In this document: positions 53,696 to 63,800 of the stretch, piece by piece
Numbering within the stretch: position 1 is the first letter of the stretch
Layout: each line of letters opens with the position of its first letter
Source: UBA4427 sp045106235
GTDB lineage: Bacteria; Myxococcota_A; UBA9160; UBA4427
Assembly: GCA_045106235.1 (NCBI GenBank)
Contig: JBGCEJ010000032.1
Coordinates: 1 to 64,000 of the forward strand
Length of the DNA stretch: 64,000 nucleotides
Direction of reading: 5' to 3'
Translations under genes and position numbers: made by a program
Notes under the pieces: generated by a model
The model's database searches: none
Told to the model about the DNA's origin: nothing
The model's input: the letters and a program-made list of their open reading frames with translations, nothing else

Positions 53696-55314
53696 GCGCT
53701 TCAGCGGCGGACACGACCGGCTGGTTGGAACGCTTGCGAGCCAATGGAACGCGGGAGAATTCCGAGCGTGATTGGGCGATTGAGGCGGGGGGCGTACGAC
53801 TCTCCCATGGAGACCTCGCGCGCGGCTGCGAACAGGTCGCTTGCCAGCTCGAGTCGCTGGGCCTTACGCGAGGGGATGTGGTTGCGATTCTCGCGCCTCC
53901 ATCGCTGGCGGGCGTGTGCGTATTGCATGCGTTCCTGGCCAGCGGCGTCGTGATGCTGCCGCTGAATGCGAGGCTTTCTCAGGTGGAGTTGCAAGAGGCG
54001 CTCGTTTCGACCAGCGTGCGGGCGCTCTTGGTGTCGGATGACGGGGGCGCGAATCACGGAGATGCTTCCGGCGCTTCTGCGCGTGAGGCGGCGGCGGCGG
54101 CGGACTGTGGGCTCTTCGTGATGTCTTCTATTTTTGACCGGGGGGCGGGGCCTCAACTGATTGCGGAACGTGGCTGCGTCGACCGGCCGGCGTCGGTGGC
54201 GCAGAGGCAGCGCCTTGCGGAGCAGGGGGCGGCGCTCATCTTGCGGACTTCGGGCACGACGGGGCGGCCGAAAGGGGCCGTGCTTTCGCTTGCGAATTTG
54301 CTGGCGAGCGCATCGGCTTCGAGCGCGCTGCTTGAAACGACCGAGCGCGATCGCTGGCTGCTCTGCATGCCGCTCTTTCATATCGGCGGGCTTTCGATCT
54401 TGGTGCGCAGCGTACTCGACGCTTCGAGCGTTGTGCTGCATTCGGGGTTCGATGCTGAGCGGGTGACGGAATCGCTTGATCGGGACGGAATCACCTGCGT
54501 GAGTTTCGTGGCAACGATGTTGCAGCGCTTGCTTGCCATTCGGGGAGAGCGGCGCGCGCCGACTTCTCTCCGCGTGCTCCTTTTGGGCGGGGGGCCTGCG
54601 ACGAAGGGGCTTTTGTCCCGGGCGGTCGACCTTGGCTATCCCGTCTCGCCGACATACGGCCTAACAGAAGCGGCATCGCAGGTTGCGACACGCCCGCCGT
54701 GGCGACCGTCTCCGGATCCTGACGATCATGCAGCGGGACTTGAACCTCTGCCGGGGGTGGGGATTCGAATCGTGCCGGAAACTTCGAAGTCCTTGGCCCG
54801 CGGCGAAGGAGTTGAGGGCGAGATTGAAGTGCGCGGGCCGAACGTGATGCTGGGCTATCTGGATGCGCCGGATACAACGGATACAACGGATGCAACGGAT
54901 GGAGCGGGAGAGGTCCTCCGGAACGGCTGGCTCCGAACCGGAGATTTTGGCCGAATCGATTCCGCGGGCCGATTGCGGGTGCTGGATCGACGCTCGGATT
55001 TGATTCTCTCGGGTGGGGAAAATATCTACCCAGCGGAAATCGAGTCGGTCCTCGAAGAACACGAAAACGTCGAGGAGGCCGCTGTTGTCGGTCGGGTGGA
55101 TGCCGATTTTGGAGCTCGGCCGATCGCTTTTATCGTACTGCGCGAGGGGGCTTCGCTCGCCGGCGATGAGAACGCGGCGGAGCGAGAACTCAGGGCGCAT
55201 TGCGAGGCGAGGCTCGCGAGATTCAAGGTGCCCGTGGCTTTCGATTTTCAGCGCGCCTTACCCCGGACGGCTTCCGGGAAGTTGATGCGACGGTCTCTTG
55301 TGAAATCCGAGTAA
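53692..55314 (+). CDS. menE: o-Succinylbenzoate-CoA ligase MenE
   Basis: A 540-residue ANL ligase. P-loop LRTSGTTGRPKGAVLSL, A5 TYGLTEAASQ, A8 RSDLILSGGENIYPAEIE, and a normal A10 Lys in LPRTASGKLMRR. It activates o-succinylbenzoate for MenB. An Asp/Thr/Ala stretch (PDTTDTTDATDGAG, near residue 396) is encoded by a 9-bp tandem repeat. GTG overlaps menC by 4 bases. MenB, which acts next, is not encoded in this window. Confidence 0.93.
   Translation: MSASAADTTGWLERLRANGTRENSERDWAIEAGGVRLSHGDLARGCEQVACQLESLGLTRGDVVAILAPPSLAGVCVLHAFLASGVVMLPLNARLSQVELQEALVSTSVRALLVSDDGGANHGDASGASAREAAAAADCGLFVMSSIFDRGAGPQLIAERGCVDRPASVAQRQRLAEQGAALILRTSGTTGRPKGAVLSLANLLASASASSALLETTERDRWLLCMPLFHIGGLSILVRSVLDASSVVLHSGFDAERVTESLDRDGITCVSFVATMLQRLLAIRGERRAPTSLRVLLLGGGPATKGLLSRAVDLGYPVSPTYGLTEAASQVATRPPWRPSPDPDDHAAGLEPLPGVGIRIVPETSKSLARGEGVEGEIEVRGPNVMLGYLDAPDTTDTTDATDGAGEVLRNGWLRTGDFGRIDSAGRLRVLDRRSDLILSGGENIYPAEIESVLEEHENVEEAAVVGRVDADFGARPIAFIVLREGASLAGDENAAERELRAHCEARLARFKVPVAFDFQRALPRTASGKLMRRSLVKSE
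54871..54906 (+). repeat. 9-bp tandem repeat inside menE
   Basis: GATACAACG twice, then GATGCAACG and GATGGAGCG: four head-to-tail 9-mers in frame, adding a DTT/DAT run in a surface loop before the A7 motif. Confidence 0.85.
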
Positions 55315-55347
55315 GCGTCGGGGGCGCCGCGGGGGACGGGGGCTGAA

Positions 55348-56085
55348 TCAGCCCGGAGTTTCTTTCTCGAGCGCTTCGTGAATCACCTGCCGGACGCGGG
55401 CCATCATCTCCTCGGCGGAGCAGGCGCGGACGTCCTCGACGGGAATCGGATCTAGGATTTCAATCGAGATGGCGTGGCGGCCTTGGAGCTTGAAGCCGCG
55501 CTTGGGAAGTGCTTCCGCCGTCCCGCGGAGCACAATGGGCTGGATCGGCAGTGCATTGCGTTCCGCAATTTGGAACGCCCCGGGTTTGAAGGAGCGCAGG
55601 CGGCCGTTCCCGGATCGGGTGCCTTCGGGAAACATCATGATTGAGCTCCCCGCCTGAAGCACGCGGTCGCAGTGACGCATCATGGCGCGAATGCTCTGGG
55701 CATCGCCGCGGCGGAGCGGAATATAGTCGCAGAGATGCATATTCCAGCCGATCACAGGCACTCGGAAATTCTCCGCCTTCGAGACCCATTTGAAATGCGT
55801 TCGGAGCCGGAAGAGCACGAGGATGTCCAGCAGCGAAAGATGGTTCGCGACGAGGACGGCTGGACCTTGGGTGTAGAGCCGCTCGCGGCCCAGGACCCGA
55901 ACGGGCCAAGCCGGATTGAGCCAGGTGTATAGGGAGGCCCAAAAGGAAGTGAACCGATGCATCGCCGCTCGTCGCCGATCAAAGGCGAAGGTCACGAGCC
56001 AGAGGAGGCAGGCGACCGGGAAAAGGGCCAAGGACGAGAGCACAACGAAGCCCCAAAACAGCAGCGAACCCGCCATGCGCATCAT
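55348..56085 (-). CDS. 1-acylglycerol-3-phosphate O-acyltransferase (PlsC)
   Basis: A 245-residue membrane acyltransferase that makes phosphatidic acid. The catalytic HX4D is NHLSLLDI, the glycerol-phosphate site is MFPEGTRSGNG, and two N-terminal hydrophobic helices (GSLLFWGFVVLSSLALFPVACLLWLV as one region) anchor it. It could also transfer acyl groups to lipid A-like acceptors. Overlaps the upstream amidotransferase by 4 bases, so it is second in that operon. Confidence 0.92.
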   Translation of the reverse strand: MMRMAGSLLFWGFVVLSSLALFPVACLLWLVTFAFDRRRAAMHRFTSFWASLYTWLNPAWPVRVLGRERLYTQGPAVLVANHLSLLDILVLFRLRTHFKWVSKAENFRVPVIGWNMHLCDYIPLRRGDAQSIRAMMRHCDRVLQAGSSIMMFPEGTRSGNGRLRSFKPGAFQIAERNALPIQPIVLRGTAEALPKRGFKLQGRHAISIEILDPIPVEDVRACSAEEMMARVRQVIHEALEKETPG

Positions 56086-56849
56086 GGTCTCGCGCCCGAC
56101 CCGGCTCTGGGCGCCGCGTCGCGGCAGGCGTCAATGAATGCCGAGAAGAGTCGTGCGCTGGAATCCTCAGACATTTTTTCGGGATGCCACTGAACCGCGA
56201 TGCACCACGGGCCGCCTTCGCCGCCCGCCGCTCCCGCGGCTTCGGTCGCGCCGAAAGACTCGACGGCTTCGATCACGCCGTCGGGCGCATGCCCGACCGC
56301 GCGTTGCCCCGGTCCAAGCTGCCGCACGCCCTGATGATGCAGGGAGTTCACTTCTAGGGTGCTGCTGCCGAGGACTCGGGCGAGCTGGCTGTCGGGAGCG
56401 AGCTCCACGGCGTGGCGTTCCTGCGCGGGAAGGCGATGTTCAAGGGTTCCTGGCCGCTGGGAGGGCAGGTGGGCATCGAGCTGTCCGCCGCCGGCCCGAA
56501 CCATGAGCTGCATCCCGTAACAGATGCCGAGGACTGGAATTTCGCGGGCCCGGGCCGCTGCAAAAAGGGCCTCGTCGAAGGCGAGTTGTTCCTCGGGGAC
56601 GAGGTCGAGCTCGATCTCCGGGGCAAGTGGGGCCTCTGAGGGGAAATCGTCGCCGCCGGGAAGCAGAAGTCCGTCGAGGGTGGTCATGACTTCGGCAGGG
56701 TCGGTCTGGATCGGAAGATGGAGCGGCAGGCCGCCTGCGCGGTCGACGGCGTCGGCGTAGCTGCGATCGATATAGTGATACTCGCGGTCCGCCCGCCAGC
56801 GCTCGCGGTTGTCGAGGGTGAGTGGGATCCCGATTCGGGGCTTTCGCAT
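56082..56849 (-). CDS. Class I GATase, gamma-glutamyl-GABA hydrolase (PuuD) type
   Basis: A 255-residue peptidase C26 protein. Nucleophile Cys in LGICYGMQLMVRAGGG, and the catalytic His/Glu in VQWHPEKMSED. The opening RKPRIGIPLT and YADAVDRAGGLP and LLLPGGDDF are typical of PuuD-like enzymes, which cleave gamma-glutamyl amides. ATG at 56849 chosen because the family starts there. It leads the plsC gene. Confidence 0.85.
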   Translation of the reverse strand: MRKPRIGIPLTLDNRERWRADREYHYIDRSYADAVDRAGGLPLHLPIQTDPAEVMTTLDGLLLPGGDDFPSEAPLAPEIELDLVPEEQLAFDEALFAAARAREIPVLGICYGMQLMVRAGGGQLDAHLPSQRPGTLEHRLPAQERHAVELAPDSQLARVLGSSTLEVNSLHHQGVRQLGPGQRAVGHAPDGVIEAVESFGATEAAGAAGGEGGPWCIAVQWHPEKMSEDSSARLFSAFIDACRDAAPRAGSGARP

Positions 56850-56884
56850 GGCACGAGCATAGCCATCTGCGGCATGCTGGCCGG

Positions 56885-57745
56885 ATGGCACAAGTGGTGA
56901 TCGCAGGCTGTGGATATGTGGGAAATGCGCTCGCGCAGATTCTGCTTTCTCTGGACCATGAGGTTTTCGGGATTCGGCGGGACGCGTCGAAGCTGACGCC
57001 CGGGGTGAAGGGGATTTCGGGGGATCTTTCCCAGCCTAAATCCCTTGGGCCGGCGCCCAAGCGGGTCGAATATGCGGTGTTCGCCGTGGGGGCGGATGAG
57101 GGAACGGAGCAGGCCTACCGAAAGGCGTACGTGGACGGCCTCGCGGGTTTCCTTGAGTGGCTCGCCGACGAGGGCCAGCGCCCGCGCCGCATCATCATGA
57201 CCTCGAGCACTTCCGTCTACGGCCAGCGCCGGGGCGAGCATATTGACGAGAATTCTCCGACACACCCGACCCAGTTTCGCGGCGAGACGCTGCTGGCGTC
57301 CGAACGACTTCTTGCGGCCAGCGGGATCCAGTCCGTTGTGGTGCGCCTCGGGGGTATTTACGGACCGCGTCGGACCAGCATGATCGACCGTGCGCGTGAA
57401 GGGAAGCTCAAGCTTCGTGCGGAAGAGCATTTTACGAATCGGATTCATCGCGACGATGCCGCGGGTTTGATTCATCACCTGCTTTTTCACGATGCGCCAG
57501 AATCGCTCTATCTCGGCGTCGATAACGAGTCCGCGGAGGAGGCGGAGGTCTATCGCTGGCTCGCGAAACAGGTGGGTTCGCCCGAGCCGGAAGCCGAGGC
57601 ACCCGGGGAGACTTCGAATCGGCGACGCAGCGCGGGGAGCAAGCGATGCAGCAATCTTCGCGCCCGAGAGAGCGGCTACGATTTCTACTACCCCACGTTT
57701 CGGGAAGGCTACGGCGAGCTGATTCAGGCGAGCCGCAAGGGCTGA
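56885..57745 (+). CDS. Atypical SDR / NAD-dependent epimerase (YeeZ-like)
   Basis: A 286-residue Rossmann protein with VVIAGCGYVGNALAQILL at the N-terminus and MTSSTSVYGQ at the Ser position. The catalytic YxxxK is not present; the region reads FRGETLLASERLL. This matches the YeeZ-like atypical SDR group, which may act as binding proteins or altered enzymes. RLGGIYGPRR and RIHRDDAAGLI are conserved. It overlaps the next gene by one base (TGATG). Confidence 0.8.
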   Translation: MAQVVIAGCGYVGNALAQILLSLDHEVFGIRRDASKLTPGVKGISGDLSQPKSLGPAPKRVEYAVFAVGADEGTEQAYRKAYVDGLAGFLEWLADEGQRPRRIIMTSSTSVYGQRRGEHIDENSPTHPTQFRGETLLASERLLAASGIQSVVVRLGGIYGPRRTSMIDRAREGKLKLRAEEHFTNRIHRDDAAGLIHHLLFHDAPESLYLGVDNESAEEAEVYRWLAKQVGSPEPEAEAPGETSNRRRSAGSKRCSNLRARESGYDFYYPTFREGYGELIQASRKG

Positions 57746-59082
57746 TGCCGAGCGGCGAGGCGCGCGGCGGAACGGGCGAGGGGCCGGCCGGTGAGTCCTC
57801 GGGTCACGCTGCGGTGGGGCCGCCGCTCGCGCCAGGAACGCAGGCGATGCCGGGTGCCGTCTATTCGCCCTTCGCGGATCAGATCGCGAGCTGGAATGCG
57901 GAAAAGGACGGTCCGCTCTTTCCTCTTCATGTGGGCGATACCTGGCGTGATCCCTTTGTTGGCGCGCGCTCGGAGGACATCGCTTCGGCCGATGTGCCGA
58001 GGCTGCATGCGTACGGCGACACGCGCGGGATTCCGGCTTTGGTGGAGGCCGTTGGAGATAAGCTGCTCCGGCAAAACGGGCTCGATCACGGGAGGGAAGA
58101 AATCCTCGTGACGGCGGGCGCGACGGGTGGGCTCTCGACGGTCGCGGGGGCGACGCTTTCGCCCGGGGACGAGATTCTAATTCTGGCGCCGTTCTGGCCA
58201 CTCATTCGGGGGATCGCTCAGAGCTTTCGCGCGACGCCGGTGGAGGTGCCTTTCTTTGATCGCGTGGCGACGCTGGAAGAGGCGGTGGCCGCGGTGGCGG
58301 CGAAGATCACTTCGAAGAGCCGCGTGCTGTACATCTCCACGCCGTCGAACCCAACGGGACGCATCATTCCGGGGGCATGGCTTGAAGCGCTTGCGGCCTT
58401 GGCCCGAAAGCATGACCTGTGGATCTTCTCGGACGAGGTCTATGAGGAATACGTCTACGCGGGCAACGACGCGGGCAACGACGCGGAAAACGGCGCGGAT
58501 ACGCACGCGGGGCGTGGACCCGCGGAGGGGGGCACCGCGAAGCAGGTGGAGAGTCGCGCGGCGGCGCGGGGCGAGCACGTCTCGATTGCGCGCTTCGCCC
58601 CGGAGCGGACGGTTTCGGTCTATTCCGTGTCGAAGAGCTACGCGATGGCGGGGCAAAGGGTCGGCTACCTTGCGGGCCCGGAACGGCTGATCGCCGAGGC
58701 GCGGAAAATCGGGACCCATCTCTACTACCACGCTCCAATCGTGGGCCAGCACACCGCGCTTTCGGCCCTGCGTGACGGTGCGGACTGGGTCGCAGCGGCG
58801 CGGGCGCAGGACCGCTCGGTGGGGGCGTCCGTCGCGAAGCTGCTTGGGCAGCGCATCCCCGAAGGCGGGACCTTTATGTTTCTCGATGTGCGCGACAAGT
58901 TGGATGAACGCGGGATTCCGGGATTGCTCGAGGACTGCTTTCGCCGCGGGGTGTTAGTTGCGCCGGGGATTTCTTGTGGTCGCGACTACGGCGAGTGGAT
59001 TCGGCTCAGTTATACCGCAGCGCCGGGGGAGGCTGTGCTTGAAGCGGCTTCCCGACTTTCGCAGATTCTTGGGGAACGTTAG
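57745..59082 (+). CDS. Class I/II PLP-dependent aminotransferase
   Basis: A 445-residue fold-type I aminotransferase. YISTPSNPTGRIIP, IFSDEVYEEYVY and the Schiff-base Lys in VYSVSKSYAMAGQRVGYLAG are all in place; the C-terminal Arg lies in YGEWIRLSYT. Substrate unknown, aspartate or aromatic type. It has an inserted low-complexity loop right after the DEVYEEY motif, encoded by a 12-bp tandem repeat. ATG overlaps the SDR stop. Confidence 0.9.
   Translation: MPSGEARGGTGEGPAGESSGHAAVGPPLAPGTQAMPGAVYSPFADQIASWNAEKDGPLFPLHVGDTWRDPFVGARSEDIASADVPRLHAYGDTRGIPALVEAVGDKLLRQNGLDHGREEILVTAGATGGLSTVAGATLSPGDEILILAPFWPLIRGIAQSFRATPVEVPFFDRVATLEEAVAAVAAKITSKSRVLYISTPSNPTGRIIPGAWLEALAALARKHDLWIFSDEVYEEYVYAGNDAGNDAENGADTHAGRGPAEGGTAKQVESRAAARGEHVSIARFAPERTVSVYSVSKSYAMAGQRVGYLAGPERLIAEARKIGTHLYYHAPIVGQHTALSALRDGADWVAAARAQDRSVGASVAKLLGQRIPEGGTFMFLDVRDKLDERGIPGLLEDCFRRGVLVAPGISCGRDYGEWIRLSYTAAPGEAVLEAASRLSQILGER
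58459..58518 (+). repeat. 12-bp tandem repeat inside the aminotransferase gene
   Basis: GCGGGCAACGAC twice exactly, then three degenerate copies. It encodes AGND-AGND-AENG-ADTH-AGRG in frame, a loop inserted near the active site region. Confidence 0.85.
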
Positions 59083-59155
59083 GCGCATTCGCGCAGGCTT
59101 GGCTGCGGCTTCGGGCTGCGGCCTTCATGGCGGCGATGGAAGAAAAGGGGTGGAG

Positions 59156-60280
59156 ATGCTTTCGCGTGGTTTGAGTTTGGTTTTGATGTCGAGCCTTGGG
59201 CTGTCCTTTCTGACGGGTTGCCTGACGTCGCCGAAAAAACTGCCGGTGTGTGATGGCTGGGGTGACGGGGTCGCGATCTGCGACATGATGAATCCTGAAG
59301 ATCTGGCGGTCTTGCCGCGTCAGGACTGGGTCATCGTGAGCGAGATGGCCTTCGTGGACCACGACGCCGAAGCTTCGGAACCTCCGCAAAGGGCGGGACG
59401 GCTGACGGCGCTCCGTGTTTCAGATCGTGAGACCTTTCGACTTTTCCCGACGGAATGGTCCGCTTCAGCGATTCCGACGCGGGGCTGGGGTGAGCCCGAC
59501 TGCGACACGCCGCCCGCGGCGGAATACTTCTCGCCCCACGGCATCGATCTCGGCCGCGGACCTTATGGCGGACTGGCTCTGGCCGTGGTGAATCACGGCG
59601 ACCGAGAGGCGGTCGAGTTTTTCGAGGTGGTTAACGGGATCGAGCCGACGCTTGAATGGCGCGGCTGCGTGAAGATGCCCGCGGGCGTCATGACCAACGA
59701 TGTGGCGCTCCTCGACGCGGGGGGCTTCTTCGTGACGAATTTCATGCCAGCCTTCGATGGCCTCGGCTGGAACGCCCTGCGGAACCTGATGAAGATCAAT
59801 TTTGGGCGCCCGACGGGCAGCGTTCTGCGCTGGCGGCCCGGTCGCGGCATCTTCACCGTCCCCGGCAGCGAAGGCAGCGCGCCGAATGGCATTGAGGCGA
59901 ATGCCGACGGGAGCGAGATTTTCGTCGCGGAATGGGGCGGCGGCGCGGTCTACCGCATGCGCTTTGCTCCGGACGGGACAGCGACTCGGGACGAGGTCGC
60001 CGTCGAGCATAATCCAGACAATTTGACCTGGACCGCCGAGGGCGACCTGCTGGTTGCGGGGCAGCACGGGGGCCCCATCGCGGGGCTCAGATGCGGATCG
60101 ATCCGAACAGGAGGCTGCGATATCGGCTACTCGGTCTACCGGATCGATCCCGAGGCCTTCGAAGCGACGAAAATTCGCGAGGGGCGAGGCGCCGCGAGCG
60201 TGGCGCTGGAAGTCGGGGATGATCTTTTTATCGGTGTCTTCGCCGGAGACCAGATCGAACGCGTACGCACGGGCGAGTAA
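59156..60280 (+). CDS. SMP-30/gluconolactonase-like lipoprotein
   Basis: A 374-residue predicted lipoprotein; the signal ends in LTGC. The body is a six-blade-type propeller: SPHGIDLGRG, APNGIEANADGSEIFVAEW and TWTAEGDLLVAGQHGG, resembling the SMP-30/strictosidine-synthase group and mammalian paraoxonase-like proteins. Catalytic metal ligands are plausible but not certain. The ATG at 59156 follows GGTGGAG; frame upstream overlaps the aminotransferase. Confidence 0.75.
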   Translation: MLSRGLSLVLMSSLGLSFLTGCLTSPKKLPVCDGWGDGVAICDMMNPEDLAVLPRQDWVIVSEMAFVDHDAEASEPPQRAGRLTALRVSDRETFRLFPTEWSASAIPTRGWGEPDCDTPPAAEYFSPHGIDLGRGPYGGLALAVVNHGDREAVEFFEVVNGIEPTLEWRGCVKMPAGVMTNDVALLDAGGFFVTNFMPAFDGLGWNALRNLMKINFGRPTGSVLRWRPGRGIFTVPGSEGSAPNGIEANADGSEIFVAEWGGGAVYRMRFAPDGTATRDEVAVEHNPDNLTWTAEGDLLVAGQHGGPIAGLRCGSIRTGGCDIGYSVYRIDPEAFEATKIREGRGAASVALEVGDDLFIGVFAGDQIERVRTGE

Positions 60281-60387
60281 CGCTTTCGATCGACTATAAT
60301 CGAGCGGTCTTTCGTGAAGAGCAGGTTGTTAAAACCGGTCGCCCTTCTTTCATCGATCTGTTTTGATCGCCTTGCCTGAGGAACGCT

Positions 60388-60813
60388 ATGTCCATCGATA
60401 TCGTCCGTAACGCCCCGAAAACCCCTGCTCGCGACGCGAGTCTTCGTTCGATGGAGCTCTCGATGGAGGGAGATGGCGCGGGCTGGCTCGATCTTTTCGC
60501 TGAGGATGCCGTCGTCCAGGATCCCTATGGCCCTTCGCCGATGAATCCAGACGGGGAGGGACATCGAGGGAAGGATGCAATCGAGAAGTTCTGCTCGATC
60601 TATATTCGTCCCGACTCGATTGGTTTCGAAATTCGGCAAACCCTGACCTCAGGGCCGGCCTGCGTGAATGTGGGCACGATCTTTACGAAGCGCCCTGACG
60701 GAACTCTGTCTTGGAGCGAAGTCATCAACGTCTACGAAGTGAACGAAGCGGGCAAGATTACGATGCTTCGGTCTTATTGGGACTTCGATGCAGGCATGAA
60801 GACGGCGTTCTAG
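60388..60813 (+). CDS. SnoaL-like / NTF2-fold protein
   Basis: A 141-residue protein with the cone-shaped NTF2 fold. GAGWLDLFAEDAVVQDPYGPSP is the first strand region, and INVYEVNEAGKITMLRSYWDF the last. Steroid delta-isomerase-like proteins share this form. No catalytic residue can be assigned. AGGAACGCT precedes the ATG. A TATAAT lies at 60295 with no clear -35. Confidence 0.8.
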   Translation: MSIDIVRNAPKTPARDASLRSMELSMEGDGAGWLDLFAEDAVVQDPYGPSPMNPDGEGHRGKDAIEKFCSIYIRPDSIGFEIRQTLTSGPACVNVGTIFTKRPDGTLSWSEVINVYEVNEAGKITMLRSYWDFDAGMKTAF

Positions 60814-60820
60814 GCGACCT

Positions 60821-63800
60821 TTGCTCTACGTCGAACGCAGCAACCGCACCGAGCGACTTCTCGATGGACTCGCCCAGCGTCTCCGTCGTCCGGGTCGTGA
60901 TCCATTGGCAACGGCCTTCGTCGTCGTCCAGGGTCCGGGCATGGAACGCTGGGTTGCGCAGTCAATCGCGCGGGATCACGGTGTTTGCGCCAATACGAAA
61001 TTCCCCTTTCCTCAACAATTCTTGCAGCGCGTATTTTCCGCGCTGCCAGAAGCGGAAGCCGCGAACCCGGCTTGGGAAGTTGGACGGCTCACCTGGTGGA
61101 TCGCCCGGATTCTCGATGAACGTCGAGATGAGGCGGCCTTCGCGCCGTTAGCTCGGCATCTGGATACCCGGGACGGGGATTGGCGGCTGGTCCAGCTTGC
61201 GCGTCAGCTGGCCAATTTGATGGATCGCTACATCACCTTCCGGCCGGAATGGGCTTTCGCCTGGGACGAGCTGGTCGGCGCCGAGTTCTCCCCGTCTGGG
61301 CCTTCGCGGGGTCAGCTTTCCTTGTTAGGTGAGGCGGCTGGGCGCGAGAGTTGGCAGGCTCTGCTGTACGCGGCGCTGCGCGAGAAGCTTGGCTACGGCC
61401 ACGCTGCCGATCGCACCCGCGCGTTTTTGGAAGGTGTGTCGGGGCAAGGTGCATCGGCGGGGACGCGCGAGGAATGGGCCGAAAGTCTCGCGCGCCTTTT
61501 TCCGGGCGCGCTCGAGATCTTTGCGGTTTCGACGCTGCCCCCGCTTTATCTTTCCGCGATTGCGGGACTCGGGGAGCTGCGCGATGTGCATCTCTCTGTG
61601 ATGAGTCCTTCGCGGACGTACTGGGCGGATCTCTGGGCAGAGGTTCGAGATGCATCGGCGCTCGAGGACGCGGCGCCCGCGGCAGATGAGACCGATGCGC
61701 CGATCCAAGGTGGGCTTTTCGATCAGGTGACGGCTTCGCCGGTGGCGGGGCTTCTGGCCGGTCTTGGTCGCTTGGGAAGTGATTTTCAGCGCGGACTCGA
61801 AGAGCATCCTCAGCTCCAGGAGGGCGACGCGGATCTATTTGCAGATCCACTGGAAGAGGGGCCGGCGAGTCTTTTGACGCGGCTGCAGGCTCAGCTACTC
61901 GATCTCGAAGAGGATCCGACGGCGCCGGCTGCGGGGGAAGCGATCTCTCCTGACGACGATTCGATTCGCGTGCATCTCTGCCATGGCCCTCGGCGTGAGC
62001 TCGAAGTTGTCGAAGGGCTTTTGCGGGACGCGTTCGATCAGGATCCGACGCTTCGACCCGAAGACGTGATCGTGATGGCGCCCGTGATTGATGCGATTGC
62101 GCCGGATATTGAAGCGGTCTTCGGTGCGGCGGAGGATCCGAGTATGGCGCTGCCGTACCGGATCGCGGATCGCGGGACCTTTCGTCGATCGCCTGTGGCG
62201 GAGGCGTTTCGTGTTTTGCTGGAGCTGATCGCCGGGCGTGGCACGCGGAGCGAAGTTTTGGATTGGCTCGCGCTGCCTCCCGTTCGAGAGCGCTTCGAAC
62301 TCGATGAGCAAAGCGTCGAGCAGGTCGCGGTTTGGGCTGCGGAGGCCGGGATCCGGTTTGGGTTTGACGAGACGCATCGCGATCAGATGGGGCTTGCTGC
62401 GGAGCGTGGGCATACTTGGCGAGGCGGGATTGATCGTCTTGTGTTGGCGCATGCGGTCGGGGCGAGCGACGCCGTTTTCGAGGGGCTTCGGCCTGAGCCC
62501 CTCAGTGTCTTGGCATCGCCGTCTGTGTTAGGTGCGTTGGGCGATATGGAAATGCTGCTTCGCGGGGCGCGGGATGCGATCTCGAAGCCGCGAAATGTGG
62601 CGGCTTGGTGTGATTGGCTTCGCTCGCTCCTGGAGCGCAGCCTACTTCAAAACGATGAAAATGCGCATGAGCACGCGACGATTCGAGAGATCCTGATCGA
62701 GCTGTCGAAGTCGTCCGGAGAAGCCGGTTTCTCGAAAGCGGTCCCCTTCGAGGCGGTTCGCGAGCGCGTCTCTGATGCGCTTCAGGCGGCGCCGACGCCC
62801 CAGGCCTTTCTCGCGGGCGGGATCACGTTCTGCGAACTCGTTCCCCTTCGCGCGATTCCTTTTCGCGTCATCGCGATTCTCGGCATGAGCGATACGTCCT
62901 TTCCTCGAGGCACGCCCGCGGCGGGTTTCGATCTCATGGCGCGTAAACCGCGGGCGGGCGACCGGTCGACCCGGAACGATGATCGCTATCTCTTCTTGGA
63001 AGCGATCTTATCCGCACGGGATAAGTTGATCTTGACGGCGCCTGCGCGAGATCTTCGGGACGGGAGTGACCTGCCGCCTTCGGTGGTGGTGACGGAGCTG
63101 CTCGATGCGCTTGATGTCGCGTATTCAGGCGAGGCGTCGAGTGGCGACCTTCGCGCACAGCTGGTGGTGCCTCATCCTCTCCAGGCGCATAGCCCGCGTT
63201 ATTTCGAGGCGGATGGGGATGCTCGGCTCCGGGGCCGGCGGGCTGCGGCTTTCGACGGAGCGAGTGCGCGGCGGGCTGCGCTTGTGGCCGACGGGGGCGA
63301 GGTGCGGCGCTTTCTTTCGGAAAGCGGTGTGGGACGTTCGGGCGAAGCAGAGGCCGAGAGCGGTCTGCCGACGCTGACCCTCGACGAGATGATCGCGCGG
63401 GTGCTCAAATCGACGCGGACTTTTGCCCGGGACCGGCTCAGTCTGCGTTTGCCGAACCCTGCGGATTCCGTGGATGATCTCGACCCGATCGAGGTGGATG
63501 GTCTTCGTCGGTACAGCCTCGGGACGGCACTGCTTTCGGACCTTTGTGAGGGCGCAGGGGGCGGCGAGGCCATGCGCCGGCTTCGCGCCCATCCTGCTTT
63601 GCCGGTGGGGGTGCGCGGCGAAATTTTCGCGCGAAATCTGCGCGGCGAAGCCCAGGAAATCGCGCGGCGTGTTCGGCTGAGTCAGTCCGGCGAACGGATT
63701 CCCGACCTGCCCTTCGAGCTGGCGTTGGAAGGAGTTCCGGGGATCGGAGCGGCGCGACTGACGGGTGTGCTCGATTCGCTTTGGCCGGAGGGACGGGTTC

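Noticed and set aside
55340..55354. GGGCT-N5-AGCCC between menE and plsC as a terminator
   Set aside because: Only 5 bp, it overlaps the plsC stop codon, and the following T-run is broken by Gs and Cs.
60295..60300. TATAAT as a promoter for the SnoaL-like gene
   Set aside because: No acceptable -35 element lies 16-18 bases upstream; mentioned in the gene entry only.
572..62531. Apparent recurrence of GTTAGG(C/T) across the window
   Set aside because: My rough expectation for that hexamer on both strands at this base composition is about as many or more copies, so it is not enriched.
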